From Hymenobacter norwichensis DSM 15439 (GTDB taxonomy: Bacteria; Bacteroidota; Bacteroidia; Cytophagales; Hymenobacteraceae): a DNA stretch of 64,000 nt. The DNA is taken from positions 825,718-889,717 of the forward strand of contig NZ_ATVL01000008.1 of NCBI RefSeq assembly GCF_000420705.1, read 5' to 3'. Every line of letters starts with the position of its first letter. Position 1 is the stretch's first letter. A program made the position numbers and the translations under genes. The notes beneath the pieces were generated by a model. That model searched no databases and was not told the origin of the DNA. It was given only the letters and a program-made list of their open reading frames with translations. Below, in pieces: positions 35,959 through 45,013 of the stretch.

Positions 35959-36621
35959 CTAGGCTGCTTCCAGTATGCTGGCGTCGTTGTGGGCCGGGGA
36001 ATTGACGCGGGTAGTCACAGTGTATGCTTTCATCAGGTCGGCGGAGTACGGTAGCAATAAGGCTTGGTGGTCAGTTAGGCTCACAGAGTCGTCGAGCCAA
36101 GCCAGTTCGGCTTCCCGGTCTTGCAGCATCACGGGCATCCGGTTATGAATCGGGGCCATCAGGTCGTTGGGCTCGGTGGTGATAATGGTGAACGTGGGGC
36201 GCACTTCACCGGTGGATTTGTCGAGCCATTCGTCCCAGAGGCCGGCAAAAGCAAACGGCTCCTCGTTGCGTAGCAGAATACGGTGCGGCACTTTGCCTTG
36301 CGCAGTAACCTGCCACTCATAGAAGCTGTCGGCGGGCACCAAGCAGCGACGGCGCTGTAGCAACTGCCGGAAAGAGGGCTTGTCGGCCAGGGTTTCGGCG
36401 CGGGCATTAATGGGTTTGGGAGCCGCTTTCAGGTCTTTCACCCAACCCGGAATTAGGCCCCATTGCAACAGCTGAATCTGGCCGGGCTCGGTATTAAGAA
36501 TGACGGGTAGCTGCTGCGACGGCGCCGCGTTGTAGTTGGGAGTGGCCTCCGGCTTGAAAGAAGCATCAAAGCGCTTTTCAAGCACCAGTTTAGGGGCAAT
36601 GGTAGTATAGCGGCCGCACAT
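35959..36621 (-). CDS. SRAP domain protein (abasic-site protein, YedK/HMCES family)
   Basis: 220 residues from ATG 36621, so that Cys2 (MCGRYTT) becomes the N-terminal catalytic residue after Met removal; this fixes the start against the ATG at 36651. Cys2 forms a thiazolidine crosslink with abasic sites in single-stranded DNA. Other site residues: NYNAAPSQ (Asn), INARAETLADKPSF (Arg/Glu), CLVPADSFYEW (Glu) and PIHNRMPVML (His). The protein shields abasic sites at replication forks. A single-gene unit here; no LexA-like operator was recognised upstream. Confidence 0.92.
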   Translation of the reverse strand: MCGRYTTIAPKLVLEKRFDASFKPEATPNYNAAPSQQLPVILNTEPGQIQLLQWGLIPGWVKDLKAAPKPINARAETLADKPSFRQLLQRRRCLVPADSFYEWQVTAQGKVPHRILLRNEEPFAFAGLWDEWLDKSTGEVRPTFTIITTEPNDLMAPIHNRMPVMLQDREAELAWLDDSVSLTDHQALLLPYSADLMKAYTVTTRVNSPAHNDASILEAA

Positions 36622-36912
36622 AACGGGAGAAGTTGAGTAGAGGAATAGCACTCAGTGGTGCTGAAGTAATATAACGTCTGCTTTTCCTAGCGGGTTCGCT
36701 ACAGGGCTGCTATCATCTCCATCCCAATTAGAGACTAGGTCGTTCAGAATAAAATTCAATTTTCTGGCTTATTTCCAGTTTACGTGCATTCCCGTCTGTT
36801 CCCCGTGCTATTCTCATTTTAGCGCGGTATCCTGTTTTGGCAAACAATTGGTTTCACTCGGTTAAGGCCTATATATTCCGTATAAGACACTATTCCACCC
36901 ACCTGCCCACCT

Positions 36913-37713
36913 ATGGCTACCGATATCCTTCAACGCAACAATGTGCAAGTAGTAGGCCATGGCCCGCGCACCCTCTTATTTGTGAATGGCTTTGGCTGCG
37001 ACCAAACCATGTGGCGCTACATTACCCCAGCCTTCTCCGAGCATTTCAAGCTCGTGCTTTTCGACCACGTAGGCGGGAGCCTATCGGATGCCAACGCCTA
37101 CGAGCCGCTCAAATACGCTACCCTACACGGCTACGCTCAAGATGTACTAGCTATTTGCAGGCAGCTTGATCTTAGCCAGGTTACCTTGATTGGCCATTCG
37201 GTGGGGGCCATGATTGGGGTATTGGCAGCCATTGCCGAGCCAAGCCGGTTTCAGCAACTGCTGCTGCTTTGCCCTTCGCCGTGCTACCTCAACGAGCCTG
37301 GCTACTACGGCGGCTTCGACAAGGCCGACATTGTCGCCATGCTGGAATTCATGCAAACCGACTATGTGGGCTGGGCCGATACGTTTGCCCCGCTCATTAT
37401 GGGCAATCCAGAGCAGCCTTCCCTGGCCGATGAACTCAGCCACAGCTTCTGCCAAACCCTGCCGGCCATTGCCCAGCAGTTTGCGCGCGTGACGTTTCTA
37501 TCTGATAACCGACTGGATATCAGGCAACTGCAAACACCCTGCGTATTATTGCAGAGTGCTAAAGACCTAATTGCGCCTTTAGAAGTCGGCGATTATCTGA
37601 AAAAACACATTCCGGGCTCCATTCTGATTACACTGCCCGTGGCCGGCCACTGCCCACAGCTAAGCGCCCCCATGGAAACGCTGCTGGCTATGGAAGCCTG
37701 CCTAGCGGCCTAA
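36913..37713 (+). CDS. RsbQ-like alpha/beta hydrolase
   Basis: 266 residues, same length and layout as B. subtilis RsbQ and plant KAI2/D14. Nucleophile Ser in GHSVGAMIGVLA, followed by LLLLCPSPCYLNEPGYYGGF and YVGWADTFAP, blocks strongly shared with RsbQ; Asp in LQSAKDLIAP and His in AGHCPQLSAP. RsbQ makes or hydrolyses a small hydrophobic signal for the energy-stress phosphatase RsbP. No PAS/PP2C partner is adjacent, so the role here is unknown; a butenolide-type ligand is possible. Confidence 0.88.
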   Translation: MATDILQRNNVQVVGHGPRTLLFVNGFGCDQTMWRYITPAFSEHFKLVLFDHVGGSLSDANAYEPLKYATLHGYAQDVLAICRQLDLSQVTLIGHSVGAMIGVLAAIAEPSRFQQLLLLCPSPCYLNEPGYYGGFDKADIVAMLEFMQTDYVGWADTFAPLIMGNPEQPSLADELSHSFCQTLPAIAQQFARVTFLSDNRLDIRQLQTPCVLLQSAKDLIAPLEVGDYLKKHIPGSILITLPVAGHCPQLSAPMETLLAMEACLAA

Positions 37714-37730
37714 CCGCCCAGTGAACTGCG

Positions 37731-38105
37731 CTATACCCGCGTCAGGCCCAGGCGCTCCACTGTTTCACCCTCGAAGTCGAACTCGATAAGTACGGCGGGC
37801 TCCTCGCCTATCACCCAGCCATCATGGCCGGGCGCAATGGCTACCACCTGCGGGGCTACGTACTCTTCCTGGGTACCATCGGCGTATTGAATACCCAGCT
37901 TGCCGGCCGCCAGAAACCCCACGTGGGCGTGCTGGCACAGCTCGGTGCCAATCACTGGCTTCATATCCTTCGACCACCGGAAGCCTACTGGATATACCAC
38001 CCGCTTCACCCGCGAGTTGCCGGTGCGCACTACGTCTACCTTCACGCCGCCTACTTCGCGGCGGGTGGCATCTTTCAACGGGCCTAAGAGCGTGTCGATA
38101 TTCAT
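37731..38105 (-). CDS. Single-domain cupin protein
   Basis: 124 residues. The cupin core holds FRWSKDMKPVIGTELCQHAH and GFLAAGKLGIQYADGTQEEY, with one His pair (QHAHVG) and few of the classic metal ligands, then a second motif VAIAPGHDGWVIGEEPAVLI. It is probably a small ligand-binding or sensing protein rather than a dioxygenase. It converges with the RsbQ-like gene 17 bases away. No family name can be given beyond cupin. Confidence 0.7.
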   Translation of the reverse strand: MNIDTLLGPLKDATRREVGGVKVDVVRTGNSRVKRVVYPVGFRWSKDMKPVIGTELCQHAHVGFLAAGKLGIQYADGTQEEYVAPQVVAIAPGHDGWVIGEEPAVLIEFDFEGETVERLGLTRV

Positions 38106-38237
38106 GGTTGAGTATAGGAAGAGAATGGAACAAGTAGAAGCAACTGCTTGAATATAGGTATTCAGCCTTTAGAACTTTGATAATAAAAGCTAATTTGACA
38201 ACATTTATATAGAACAACCAACATACACAGTATACAA

Positions 38238-39173
38238 ATGTCGCTAACAGCCAAGCCGAGAATTGCTTACTTGATTTTAGCTCATCGATATCCTGAACAA
38301 CTAGTTCGGCTAGTTTCACGACTCAACACTGAATCAGCTGTCTTCTTAATTCACATTGACAAGAAAGTAAGCAATGCAATATACGATTCAATTGTTCATC
38401 AATTAAGCTTGCATAAAAATGTGTACTTTATCAAACGTTATACATGCTATTGGGCTGGATTTGGCATTGTAGAAGCTTGTATCCAAGGCATTAAGGAATT
38501 AATAGATCAGAAGATAGATTTTGATTTTTTAGCTTTGCTTAGTGGACAGGATTATCCTATAAAATCGAATGAGTATATCGAGAGTTTTTTCAAAAAGAAT
38601 ATAGGAACATCTTTTATACACCATAATCCTTTTCCTTTTTCTGAGTGGGGAGAAGAAAAAGGAGGCTGGAATAGAGTTAATTACTGGCATTTAGTGCGTG
38701 AAAGCCGTCAGTACAGTTATTCTACTCGAAATAACTTTGCATCTGGCACTATTTCTCAGCGCCTACTAAACCGTGGTATAAACGCTTGTGCCAAGCTTTT
38801 GCCCCTTACCAGAGAATTCCCCAACAGCTTTCATCCATACGGTGGCGCTCAATTTTGGTGTTTATACAAAACTCACGTACAACAAGCATATAATACCATC
38901 CAGCATAATCCCCAGTTAGTGAAATTCTTTCGTCATGTTTTTGTGCCGGATGAAATATTTTTTCAAACCATAGCAGGTAATTCATCTTTTAAAAACAATA
39001 TACATAACGACACTTTAACATTTTTGGAGTGGTATAGACCAGGGGCAATATTATATGCCTCTGACATGATTAATATTCTTAAATCAGAGCATCTTTTTGC
39101 TCGAAAATTCGACACCACTGTTGATGCAGAGGTATTGGATATGATTGACACGCAGATCTTATTTAAATCTTGA
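38238..39173 (+). CDS. GT14 (core-2/I-branching type) glycosyltransferase
   Basis: 311 residues. The beta-1,6-N-acetylglucosaminyltransferase fold is shown by IAYLILAHRYPEQLVRLV, FLIHIDKK, YWAGFGIVEACIQGIKEL, FLALLSGQDYPIKS, GGAQFWCLYKTHVQ and FVPDEIFFQTI (catalytic Asp/Glu region). It adds a sugar to surface polysaccharide or glycoprotein glycans. Its base composition is strikingly AT-rich beside GC-rich neighbours, including its codon third positions, which suggests recent transfer, as often seen for surface-glycan genes. It is isolated, with no other glycan gene nearby. Confidence 0.88.
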   Translation: MSLTAKPRIAYLILAHRYPEQLVRLVSRLNTESAVFLIHIDKKVSNAIYDSIVHQLSLHKNVYFIKRYTCYWAGFGIVEACIQGIKELIDQKIDFDFLALLSGQDYPIKSNEYIESFFKKNIGTSFIHHNPFPFSEWGEEKGGWNRVNYWHLVRESRQYSYSTRNNFASGTISQRLLNRGINACAKLLPLTREFPNSFHPYGGAQFWCLYKTHVQQAYNTIQHNPQLVKFFRHVFVPDEIFFQTIAGNSSFKNNIHNDTLTFLEWYRPGAILYASDMINILKSEHLFARKFDTTVDAEVLDMIDTQILFKS

Positions 39174-39473
39174 GTTTACAATAAAACAGTTAATACTGTT
39201 ATCAGTGTCAGCGGAAGCTCACATAGCAATGTGCTCATCCTCTGTCCCGATTCCACTAGTCCCGTAGTTCCGCTAGCTAGTTTCGTAACTGGCGCGGCTT
39301 ACCTCGCCGATCAACTAACACTTGCTACCACGAGCCTAGTGCGGCTCCCTTCCTACTAGCATAGCGTTTCCTTCGCTGCATCATGCATTAGCATACAGAG
39401 CCTGCTGTCTGGCCAGCTGGACTATTTATTAGCGCTTCACTACATACCGAAAGAAAAATTTATGTAATTGTTG
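39174..39473. other. 300-base gap after the GT14 gene
   Basis: No credible gene. A short hairpin AACAGT-TAAT-ACTGTT about 15 bases after the GT14 stop could end its transcript but lacks a T-run. Composition returns from AT-rich to average across this stretch, marking the right edge of the low-GC block. Confidence 0.4.
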
Positions 39474-39503
39474 TTGTTTACTTTGAAAAACAAAGTACTT
39501 TTG
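39474..39503 (+). promoter_or_regulatory. Promoter of the 39635 membrane-protein gene
   Basis: TTG (39474-39476), a 19-base spacer and TACTTTTG (39496-39503, exact TAnnTTTG) fit the Bacteroidota primary promoter. A 7-bp hairpin TACTTTG-AAAAA-CAAAGTA overlaps the spacer and -7 box. The leader to ATG 39635 is about 125 bases. Confidence 0.6.
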
Positions 39504-39634
39504 AATATACAATGAATCGAATTTGGTAACAGCCGAAAATGCATCGGGATGCATCGTGACTACCACGCACAAAACAACCAGCAGTACGAACTGCAAGCGG
39601 CAAATTTCTTCCTTAAACCCAACACATATCTGCC

Positions 39635-40198
39635 ATGTCACTCACCAAAAGCCTTCTTCTCGTTGCCCTAGCCACCGGGCTGCTGCTACTGATTCCGTTG
39701 GTTGCCATGCAGTATACCACCGAAGTAAACTGGACCTTCTCCGACTTTGTATTTGCCGCTGTTGTGCTGTTCGGGGCGGGTTCCACGTTCGTGCTCATCG
39801 CCCGGATGGGCACCAATGGCATGTACCGGCTGGCGGCCGGCGTGGGGGTAGTAGCGGGGCTGTTGCTCGTGTGGGCCAACGCGGCGGTGGGCTTGGTAGG
39901 CAGTGAGCACAACCCGGCCAACCTGCTGTATGGGATGGTACTGCTAGTGGCTCTTGGCGGCGCCATTGCCGCTCGTTTCCGGCCGCTGGGCACATCCAAC
40001 GCTATGTTTGCTGCCGCTTTTACCTATGTGGCCGTCACAATTATTGCTCTATTTGTCTGGAAACCTACAGGGGCAGCCGCTGAGCCGTCGGTATACCTAC
40101 TAAATGTGCTGGTTGCCAATGGTGCTTTCGCCGCTCTGTGGGCTGTTTCGGGGTGGTTGTTCCGCCGCGCCACCAACTCACACCGGCAACTAGCTTAA
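39635..40198 (+). CDS. Integral membrane protein, first of a paralogous pair
   Basis: 187 residues with about five hydrophobic segments (SLLLVALATGLLLLIPLVAM; VFAAVVLFGAGSTFVLIAR; LAAGVGVVAGLLLVWANAAV; a central pair; and VANGAFAALWAVSGWLF). The stretch AAGVGVVAGLLLVWANAAVG followed by LVGSEHNPANLLYG recurs in the next gene. No family with known function is recognised. It is preceded by a clear promoter and followed 50 bases later by its shorter paralogue. Confidence 0.75.
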   Translation: MSLTKSLLLVALATGLLLLIPLVAMQYTTEVNWTFSDFVFAAVVLFGAGSTFVLIARMGTNGMYRLAAGVGVVAGLLLVWANAAVGLVGSEHNPANLLYGMVLLVALGGAIAARFRPLGTSNAMFAAAFTYVAVTIIALFVWKPTGAAAEPSVYLLNVLVANGAFAALWAVSGWLFRRATNSHRQLA

Positions 40199-40248
40199 AA
40201 GCACAGCATCCCGAATCATATCATTCCTGCATCTTATCTGATACTCCC

Positions 40249-40698
40249 ATGACCGTAGCACACTTCGTAATGGCTGGCATCGTACTACTCCTTGCTGGCC
40301 TCGTGTATCTGCTGGTAGCCAGCCGGGGCCGCAGTGGCACCTACAAACTGGCTGCGGGTATAGCGGTAGCGGCGTCCCTTCTGCTCGTGTGGGGCAACCT
40401 GGCCGTGGGGTTCATCGGCAGCGAAGACAACCCCATGAATCTATTGTACGGTGCAGTGCTAGCGGTTGGCTTTGTTGGGGCCGCAACGGCCCGGCTCCAG
40501 CCCTCGGGCATGGCCCGCGCTATGTTTGCGACGTCAGCAACCCAGTTTGCCGTGCCTTTCGTGGCCCTACTCATCAAGCAGCCCGAACTAAACATGGGGG
40601 TATTATGGGTGATTGTGCTCAATACCATCTTCGCCGGGCTATGGGTGGCCGCAGGGTGGCTATTCCAGCGGTCTGCTGGTGCGATGAAGGCGCTATAG
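40249..40698 (+). CDS. Integral membrane protein, second of the pair
   Basis: 149 residues from ATG 40249 (MTVAHFVMAGIVLL), four or five spans. AAGIAVAASLLLVWGNLAVG and FIGSEDNPMNLLYG match the core block of the upstream protein, and the ending VAAGWLFQR matches its VSGWLFRR. It lacks the first span of the longer copy. The tandem arrangement points to duplication and subunits of one membrane assembly. Function unknown. The longer frame from 40138 overlaps the first gene and is not favoured. Confidence 0.75.
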   Translation: MTVAHFVMAGIVLLLAGLVYLLVASRGRSGTYKLAAGIAVAASLLLVWGNLAVGFIGSEDNPMNLLYGAVLAVGFVGAATARLQPSGMARAMFATSATQFAVPFVALLIKQPELNMGVLWVIVLNTIFAGLWVAAGWLFQRSAGAMKAL

Positions 40699-40712
40699 AG
40701 GGGTAAGCTACC

Positions 40713-40766
40713 GTCAAAAAGTCATTATCATTATGGTGTAAATCACAAAATCAAGTCAAAAAGTCA
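40713..40766. promoter_or_regulatory. Direct repeat upstream of clpB
   Basis: GTCAAAAAGTCA occurs at 40713-40724 and again at 40755-40766, 42 bases apart, which is four turns of DNA. It lies 80-133 bases before clpB. A regulator-binding site is possible; no CIRCE-type inverted repeat was seen. Confidence 0.4.
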
Positions 40767-40845
40767 GCAAAAGCTCTTCTGCACCCCATTTGCTATGCAC
40801 TCGTAGAACTTCCTAACCCGAAGCACTTAACTAGTCTTAGCAACC

Positions 40846-43464
40846 ATGAACTTTAATAACTATACCATTAAGGCACAGGAGGCCGTGCAGAAGGCCACTG
40901 AAATTGCCGGGGGCAACCAGCAGCAGGCCATTGAAACCGGCCACCTGCTGAAGGGCCTCTTCCAGAGCGACGAGAATGTGCTGTCGTTTCTGGCCAAGAA
41001 GCTGGGTGTGAACCTGAACATCCTCACGCCCCGCCTCGATGCCATTGTGACGGGCTATCCGAAAGTAAGCGGCGGTTCGCCGTACCTCTCCAACGAAGCG
41101 GCCGCCGCTCTGCAACGCGCAACCAACTTCCTGAAGGAGTTTGACGATGAATATGTGTCGGTGGAACACCTGCTATTAGGGTTGCTGGGCGGCAAAGACG
41201 CCGTAGCTACCCTGATGAAGGATGCCGGCTTCAACGAGAAAGACCTGAAAGCGGCCATTAAGGAACTGCGCGGGGGCCGCAAGGTGACCAGCCAGACCGC
41301 CGAGGACCAATACCAGAGCCTCAACCGCTACGCCCGCAACCTCAACGAGCAGGTGCGCACCGGCAAGATGGACCCGGTCATCGGCCGCGACGAGGAAATC
41401 CGGCGCGTCCTCCAGATTCTGAGCCGCCGTACCAAGAACAACCCCGTCCTGCTCGGTGAGCCCGGCGTTGGTAAAACCGCCATTGTGGAGGGCCTGGCCC
41501 AACGCATTGTGGCCGGCGACGTGCCCGAAAACCTCCAGGACAAAATCATCATGTCGTTGGATATGGGCTTGCTCATTGCGGGTGCCAAGTACAAGGGCGA
41601 GTTTGAGGAGCGCCTCAAGTCCGTTATCAAAGAAGTAACCGACTCCGAAGGCCAGATCATTCTGTTCATCGACGAGATGCACACCCTGATTGGCGCCGGC
41701 GGCGGTGGCGAAGGCGCCATGGACGCGGCCAACCTGCTCAAGCCAGCCCTAGCCCGCGGCGAGTTGCACTCCATTGGGGCTACCACCCTCAAGGAGTACC
41801 AGAAGTATGTTGAGAAGGACAAGGCCCTGGAGCGTCGTTTCCAAGCCGTGACGGTGGATGAGCCAACCATTGAGGACGCCATCAGCATCATGCGCGGCAT
41901 CAAGGAGAAGTACGAGCTGCATCACGGCGTGCGGATTACCGACGACGCCGTAATTGCCGCCGTTGAGCTTAGCTCGCGCTACATCACCGACCGGTTCCTG
42001 CCCGACAAGGCCATCGACTTGATGGACGAAGCCGCCGCCAAGCTGCGCATCGAGCTGAACTCCATGCCCGTGGAGTTGGATGAGGTGCAGCGCCGCATCA
42101 TGCAGCTGGAAATTGAGCGCGAAGCCATCCGGCGCGAGGAAAACCACGACCGGGAAAACGTGCTCAACAAAGACTTAGCGGAGCTAACGGCCAAGCGCGA
42201 CACGCTGAAAGCACAGTGGGAAAATGAGAAATCGGCCCTCACTAGCATTCAGACCGAGAAAGAGAACATTGAGCGCTTCAAGCTGGAAGCCGACCAGGCC
42301 GAACGCCAGGGCGACTACGGCCGCGTAGCGGAGCTGCGCTACGGCAAGATTCAGGAAGCCGAAGCCAAACTCAAGGAGCTACAAGCCCAGGCCGAAGCCG
42401 ACAAAGGCAAGGACGGCGGCTCGATGCTGCAGGAAGTGGTAACCTCCGAGGATATTGCCGAAGTAGTAGCCAAGTGGACCGGTATTCCGGTAAGCAAGAT
42501 GCTGCAATCGGACCGGGAGAAGCTGCTGAACCTCGAAACCGAGCTAGGCAAGCGTGTAGCCGGTCAGACCGAAGCTATTGGCGCCATTTCGGATGCGGTG
42601 CGCCGCTCCCGGGCGGGCTTGCAGGATCCTAAGCGGCCCATCGGTTCGTTTATCTTTCTGGGTACGACTGGCGTAGGTAAAACCGAACTGGCCAAGGCCC
42701 TAGCCGAGTACCTGTTCAACGATGAGAACAGCATGGTGCGCATCGACATGAGCGAGTACCAGGAGCGTCATGCCGTATCGCGCCTAATTGGGGCACCTCC
42801 GGGCTACGTGGGTTACGACGAAGGTGGTCAGCTGACCGAGGCCGTGCGCCGCAAGCCGTACTCGGTGATTCTGCTCGACGAAATCGAGAAGGCCCACCCC
42901 GATGTGTTCAACATCTTGCTGCAAGTACTCGATGATGGCCGCCTCACCGACAACAAAGGCCGGGTGGCGAACTTCAAGAACACCATCATCATCATGACCT
43001 CCAACACGGGTGCCGACATCATTCAGAAGAACTTCAAGGAGCTGAACGAGTACAACCACGATGAAGTGGTGGACCGCACCCGCGACGAAGTGGTGGAGCG
43101 CCTGAAGCAACACATGCGCCCCGAGTTCCTGAACCGCATCGACGAGATTGTAATGTTCCAGCCGCTGAAGCGTCGCGAGATTCGCAAGATCGTGGACATT
43201 CAGTTCCGGCAGATTCAGAAGCGCCTGGAAGAAGCCGGCATCCGGCTAGAAGCCACCGACGAGGTGCTGGACTACCTCGGCGAGCAGGGCTTCGACCCAC
43301 AGTTCGGTGCCCGGCCCCTCAAGCGCGTTCTGCAACGCTTGGTGCTGAATGAGCTGTCGAAGGACATCCTCTCGGGCCGTGTGAGCAAGGACGCTGTGGT
43401 GGAAGCTGTGCTGGCTGATGGTAGCATCCGCTTCAACAACGTGGAAATTCCCGCCGTAGGGTAA
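40846..43464 (+). CDS. clpB: ATP-dependent chaperone ClpB (Hsp100 disaggregase)
   Basis: 872 residues, full length. The N domain (about 1-145) is followed by AAA-1 with Walker A GEPGVGKT near residue 205 and Walker [15 protein letters not shown], then the coiled-coil M domain (about 400-540, rich in Glu/Lys/Arg heptads), then AAA-2 with [17 protein letters not shown] near 606 and [15 protein letters not shown]. There is no IGF/IGL loop for ClpP, which separates it from ClpA and ClpC. It resolubilises aggregated proteins with DnaK. It is monocistronic, with a terminator right after and a possible operator upstream. Confidence 0.97.
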   Translation: MNFNNYTIKAQEAVQKATEIAGGNQQQAIETGHLLKGLFQSDENVLSFLAKKLGVNLNILTPRLDAIVTGYPKVSGGSPYLSNEAAAALQRATNFLKEFDDEYVSVEHLLLGLLGGKDAVATLMKDAGFNEKDLKAAIKELRGGRKVTSQTAEDQYQSLNRYARNLNEQVRTGKMDPVIGRDEEIRRVLQILSRRTKNNPVLLGEPGVGKTAIVEGLAQRIVAGDVPENLQDKIIMSLDMGLLIAGAKYKGEFEERLKSVIKEVTDSEGQIILFIDEMHTLIGAGGGGEGAMDAANLLKPALARGELHSIGATTLKEYQKYVEKDKALERRFQAVTVDEPTIEDAISIMRGIKEKYELHHGVRITDDAVIAAVELSSRYITDRFLPDKAIDLMDEAAAKLRIELNSMPVELDEVQRRIMQLEIEREAIRREENHDRENVLNKDLAELTAKRDTLKAQWENEKSALTSIQTEKENIERFKLEADQAERQGDYGRVAELRYGKIQEAEAKLKELQAQAEADKGKDGGSMLQEVVTSEDIAEVVAKWTGIPVSKMLQSDREKLLNLETELGKRVAGQTEAIGAISDAVRRSRAGLQDPKRPIGSFIFLGTTGVGKTELAKALAEYLFNDENSMVRIDMSEYQERHAVSRLIGAPPGYVGYDEGGQLTEAVRRKPYSVILLDEIEKAHPDVFNILLQVLDDGRLTDNKGRVANFKNTIIIMTSNTGADIIQKNFKELNEYNHDEVVDRTRDEVVERLKQHMRPEFLNRIDEIVMFQPLKRREIRKIVDIQFRQIQKRLEEAGIRLEATDEVLDYLGEQGFDPQFGARPLKRVLQRLVLNELSKDILSGRVSKDAVVEAVLADGSIRFNNVEIPAVG

Positions 43465-43482
43465 GTAGGTTGATTGAAACGA

Positions 43483-43517
43483 AAAATCCCCGCTGGTACT
43501 ATGCCAGCGGGGATTTT
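43483..43517. terminator. Bidirectional intrinsic terminator
   Basis: AAAATCCCCGCTGG pairs with CCAGCGGGGATTTT around 7 bases, between clpB and the convergent secreted protein gene. Confidence 0.88.
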
Positions 43518-43535
43518 CTGTTACACAACACTCTG

Positions 43536-44111
43536 CTATTTCTTGCGGGCGGCCCGTTGTTGCTCTTTTAGTTTGTTGAGCTGCAATTGCTGCATGATAG
43601 TAACCCGCATAACGGCCGCGCTGGCAAAATACTCGGGCTTGAGTTTGCGCCGCAGTTTAGCTGGAATAGGTTTGCCAACTTCATAATCGTGCTGAATCTG
43701 CCGAAGATTGTCGCGGCTGTAGGTGCTCAGGCGCACCACCATGGCGCTAACGCCACCTATCATCATGGGTACTCCAACTACATATTGCCAGGAATCTGGT
43801 GGTATATCCCTGGTTTTAACGCCGTTGATTGACTCTTCCCCAGGCTGTATGAACGCAAGCCCTAATGGCGCAACAGGCAGCCACCACCATGTATTGTTGC
43901 GTTTGGTGGCATATAAGCTAACCAGCGCGCCAGCAGTATCGGCTACTGTAGCACTAGGTTCGTAGCGCGCCAGATACCACTTGCCAAACGTGGTGGGAAT
44001 GGAATCGGGAATGGTGGCCTGTGGGGCAATAGGCGCCTGAACACTTTGCGCGAATGCAGGGCTAGCAAACGCCGCCAACGCCCCCATGAAAAGTAAGCGT
44101 TTAAACATCAA
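43536..44111 (-). CDS. Secreted protein related to the gene at 44290
   Basis: 191 residues. A signal peptide ends SPAFAQ. The mature part has a hydrophobic stretch (WWWLPVAPLGLAFIQPG), a second one (WQYVVGVPMMIGGVSAMVVR) and a basic C-terminal region: YSRDNLRQIQHDYEVGKPIP and LRRKLKPEYF. The last block is shared with the next minus-strand gene. The extreme C terminus is Lys/Arg/Gln-rich. No family recognised. Confidence 0.65.
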   Translation of the reverse strand: MMFKRLLFMGALAAFASPAFAQSVQAPIAPQATIPDSIPTTFGKWYLARYEPSATVADTAGALVSLYATKRNNTWWWLPVAPLGLAFIQPGEESINGVKTRDIPPDSWQYVVGVPMMIGGVSAMVVRLSTYSRDNLRQIQHDYEVGKPIPAKLRRKLKPEYFASAAVMRVTIMQQLQLNKLKEQQRAARKK

Positions 44112-44289
44112 ATGGGATTAAGTAATATCTCTAAAGCGCATTGAAAATCAACCTACTCACCTTGCTGTAATCGAAAACTGACTGAAGCTGCAATAGGAGT
44201 ATAGTAGGTGAGTTTCAGCTAAAAAGCAGCGTACAAGCCTACTGACAAGCTAGTTCGTGCTGCGTATCAGGGCAGTTTTCGGAATAGCT

Positions 44290-44712
44290 TTACTCAAAGT
44301 ATTTGCTTTTTAGCCGGCGGCTAACATATGGCGGCAAGGTCTTGCTTTGGGAGTATACCGTAAGAACGGCGTCCTCTTTTGCCTTGCTGAAGCGCGTCAG
44401 CTTGCCTATCCCAATGCCGGCAGGTATGCCTCCTACTACAGTTGCGCCAACAAAGGCGCCGGAAGCATTGCCACCGGTGTCGCCGCTGGCCGAAGCCGTA
44501 GCAATCCGAACGGCAGCAACAGCACCTACAGTAGTCCACACCCACCCGCCCGTACGGCGCTTAGCAAACAACACCCGTACGGCCTGCGCCGTGTCGGCCT
44601 TGGTTACAATGAATGGTGTGGTGGTAATAGCTGAACTTTCTGGGGCAGGCTGCTGCGCAAAGGCAGCAACACTCAGGCATAAGGTCAGGTTAGTGAGTAC
44701 TAGTTTCTTCAT
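44290..44712 (-). CDS. Secreted protein, shorter paralogue
   Basis: 140 residues. A signal peptide ends VAAFAQ. The central glycine-rich membrane-like segment (SGDTGGNASGAFVGATVVGG) is followed by KLTRFSKAKEDAVLTVYSQS and PPYVSRRLKSKYFE, matching the C-terminal YSRDNLRQ...RRKLKPEYF block of the 43536 product. The pair shares topology: signal, hydrophobic middle, basic tail ending in a Lys-x-x-Tyr-Phe motif. The 44713-45013 gap upstream contains nothing identifiable. Confidence 0.6.
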   Translation of the reverse strand: MKKLVLTNLTLCLSVAAFAQQPAPESSAITTTPFIVTKADTAQAVRVLFAKRRTGGWVWTTVGAVAAVRIATASASGDTGGNASGAFVGATVVGGIPAGIGIGKLTRFSKAKEDAVLTVYSQSKTLPPYVSRRLKSKYFE

Positions 44713-45013
44713 TGACTACGTGACGAAATGAAGCAAACTTTAAAAGTCTGCGCGGTATGATGGATAGAGAAAAACGAAAAGCGTATTCGAGATAAAGCTA
44801 TTCGTTCTTGTTGAGTTCACCACGTTTATAGCAGAAAAAACAGTCCAAGAACAGATAGAGGCACACCAGCCCCTACGGTGGGTTTATCGACAACTTAATT
44901 ACAGGAGAACAGCAGCGGCTGCGTACATCAGGACATTTCAGGGTCGGATTTCATCCTTTCAACTCCCTGAGCGTATGGATAGGTAACTGAACCGTAAACT
45001 TTTACTTACCACG

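Noticed and set aside
39429..39641. A 70-codon minus-strand frame
   Set aside because: It runs across the promoter and leader of the 39635 gene and has an unlikely composition.
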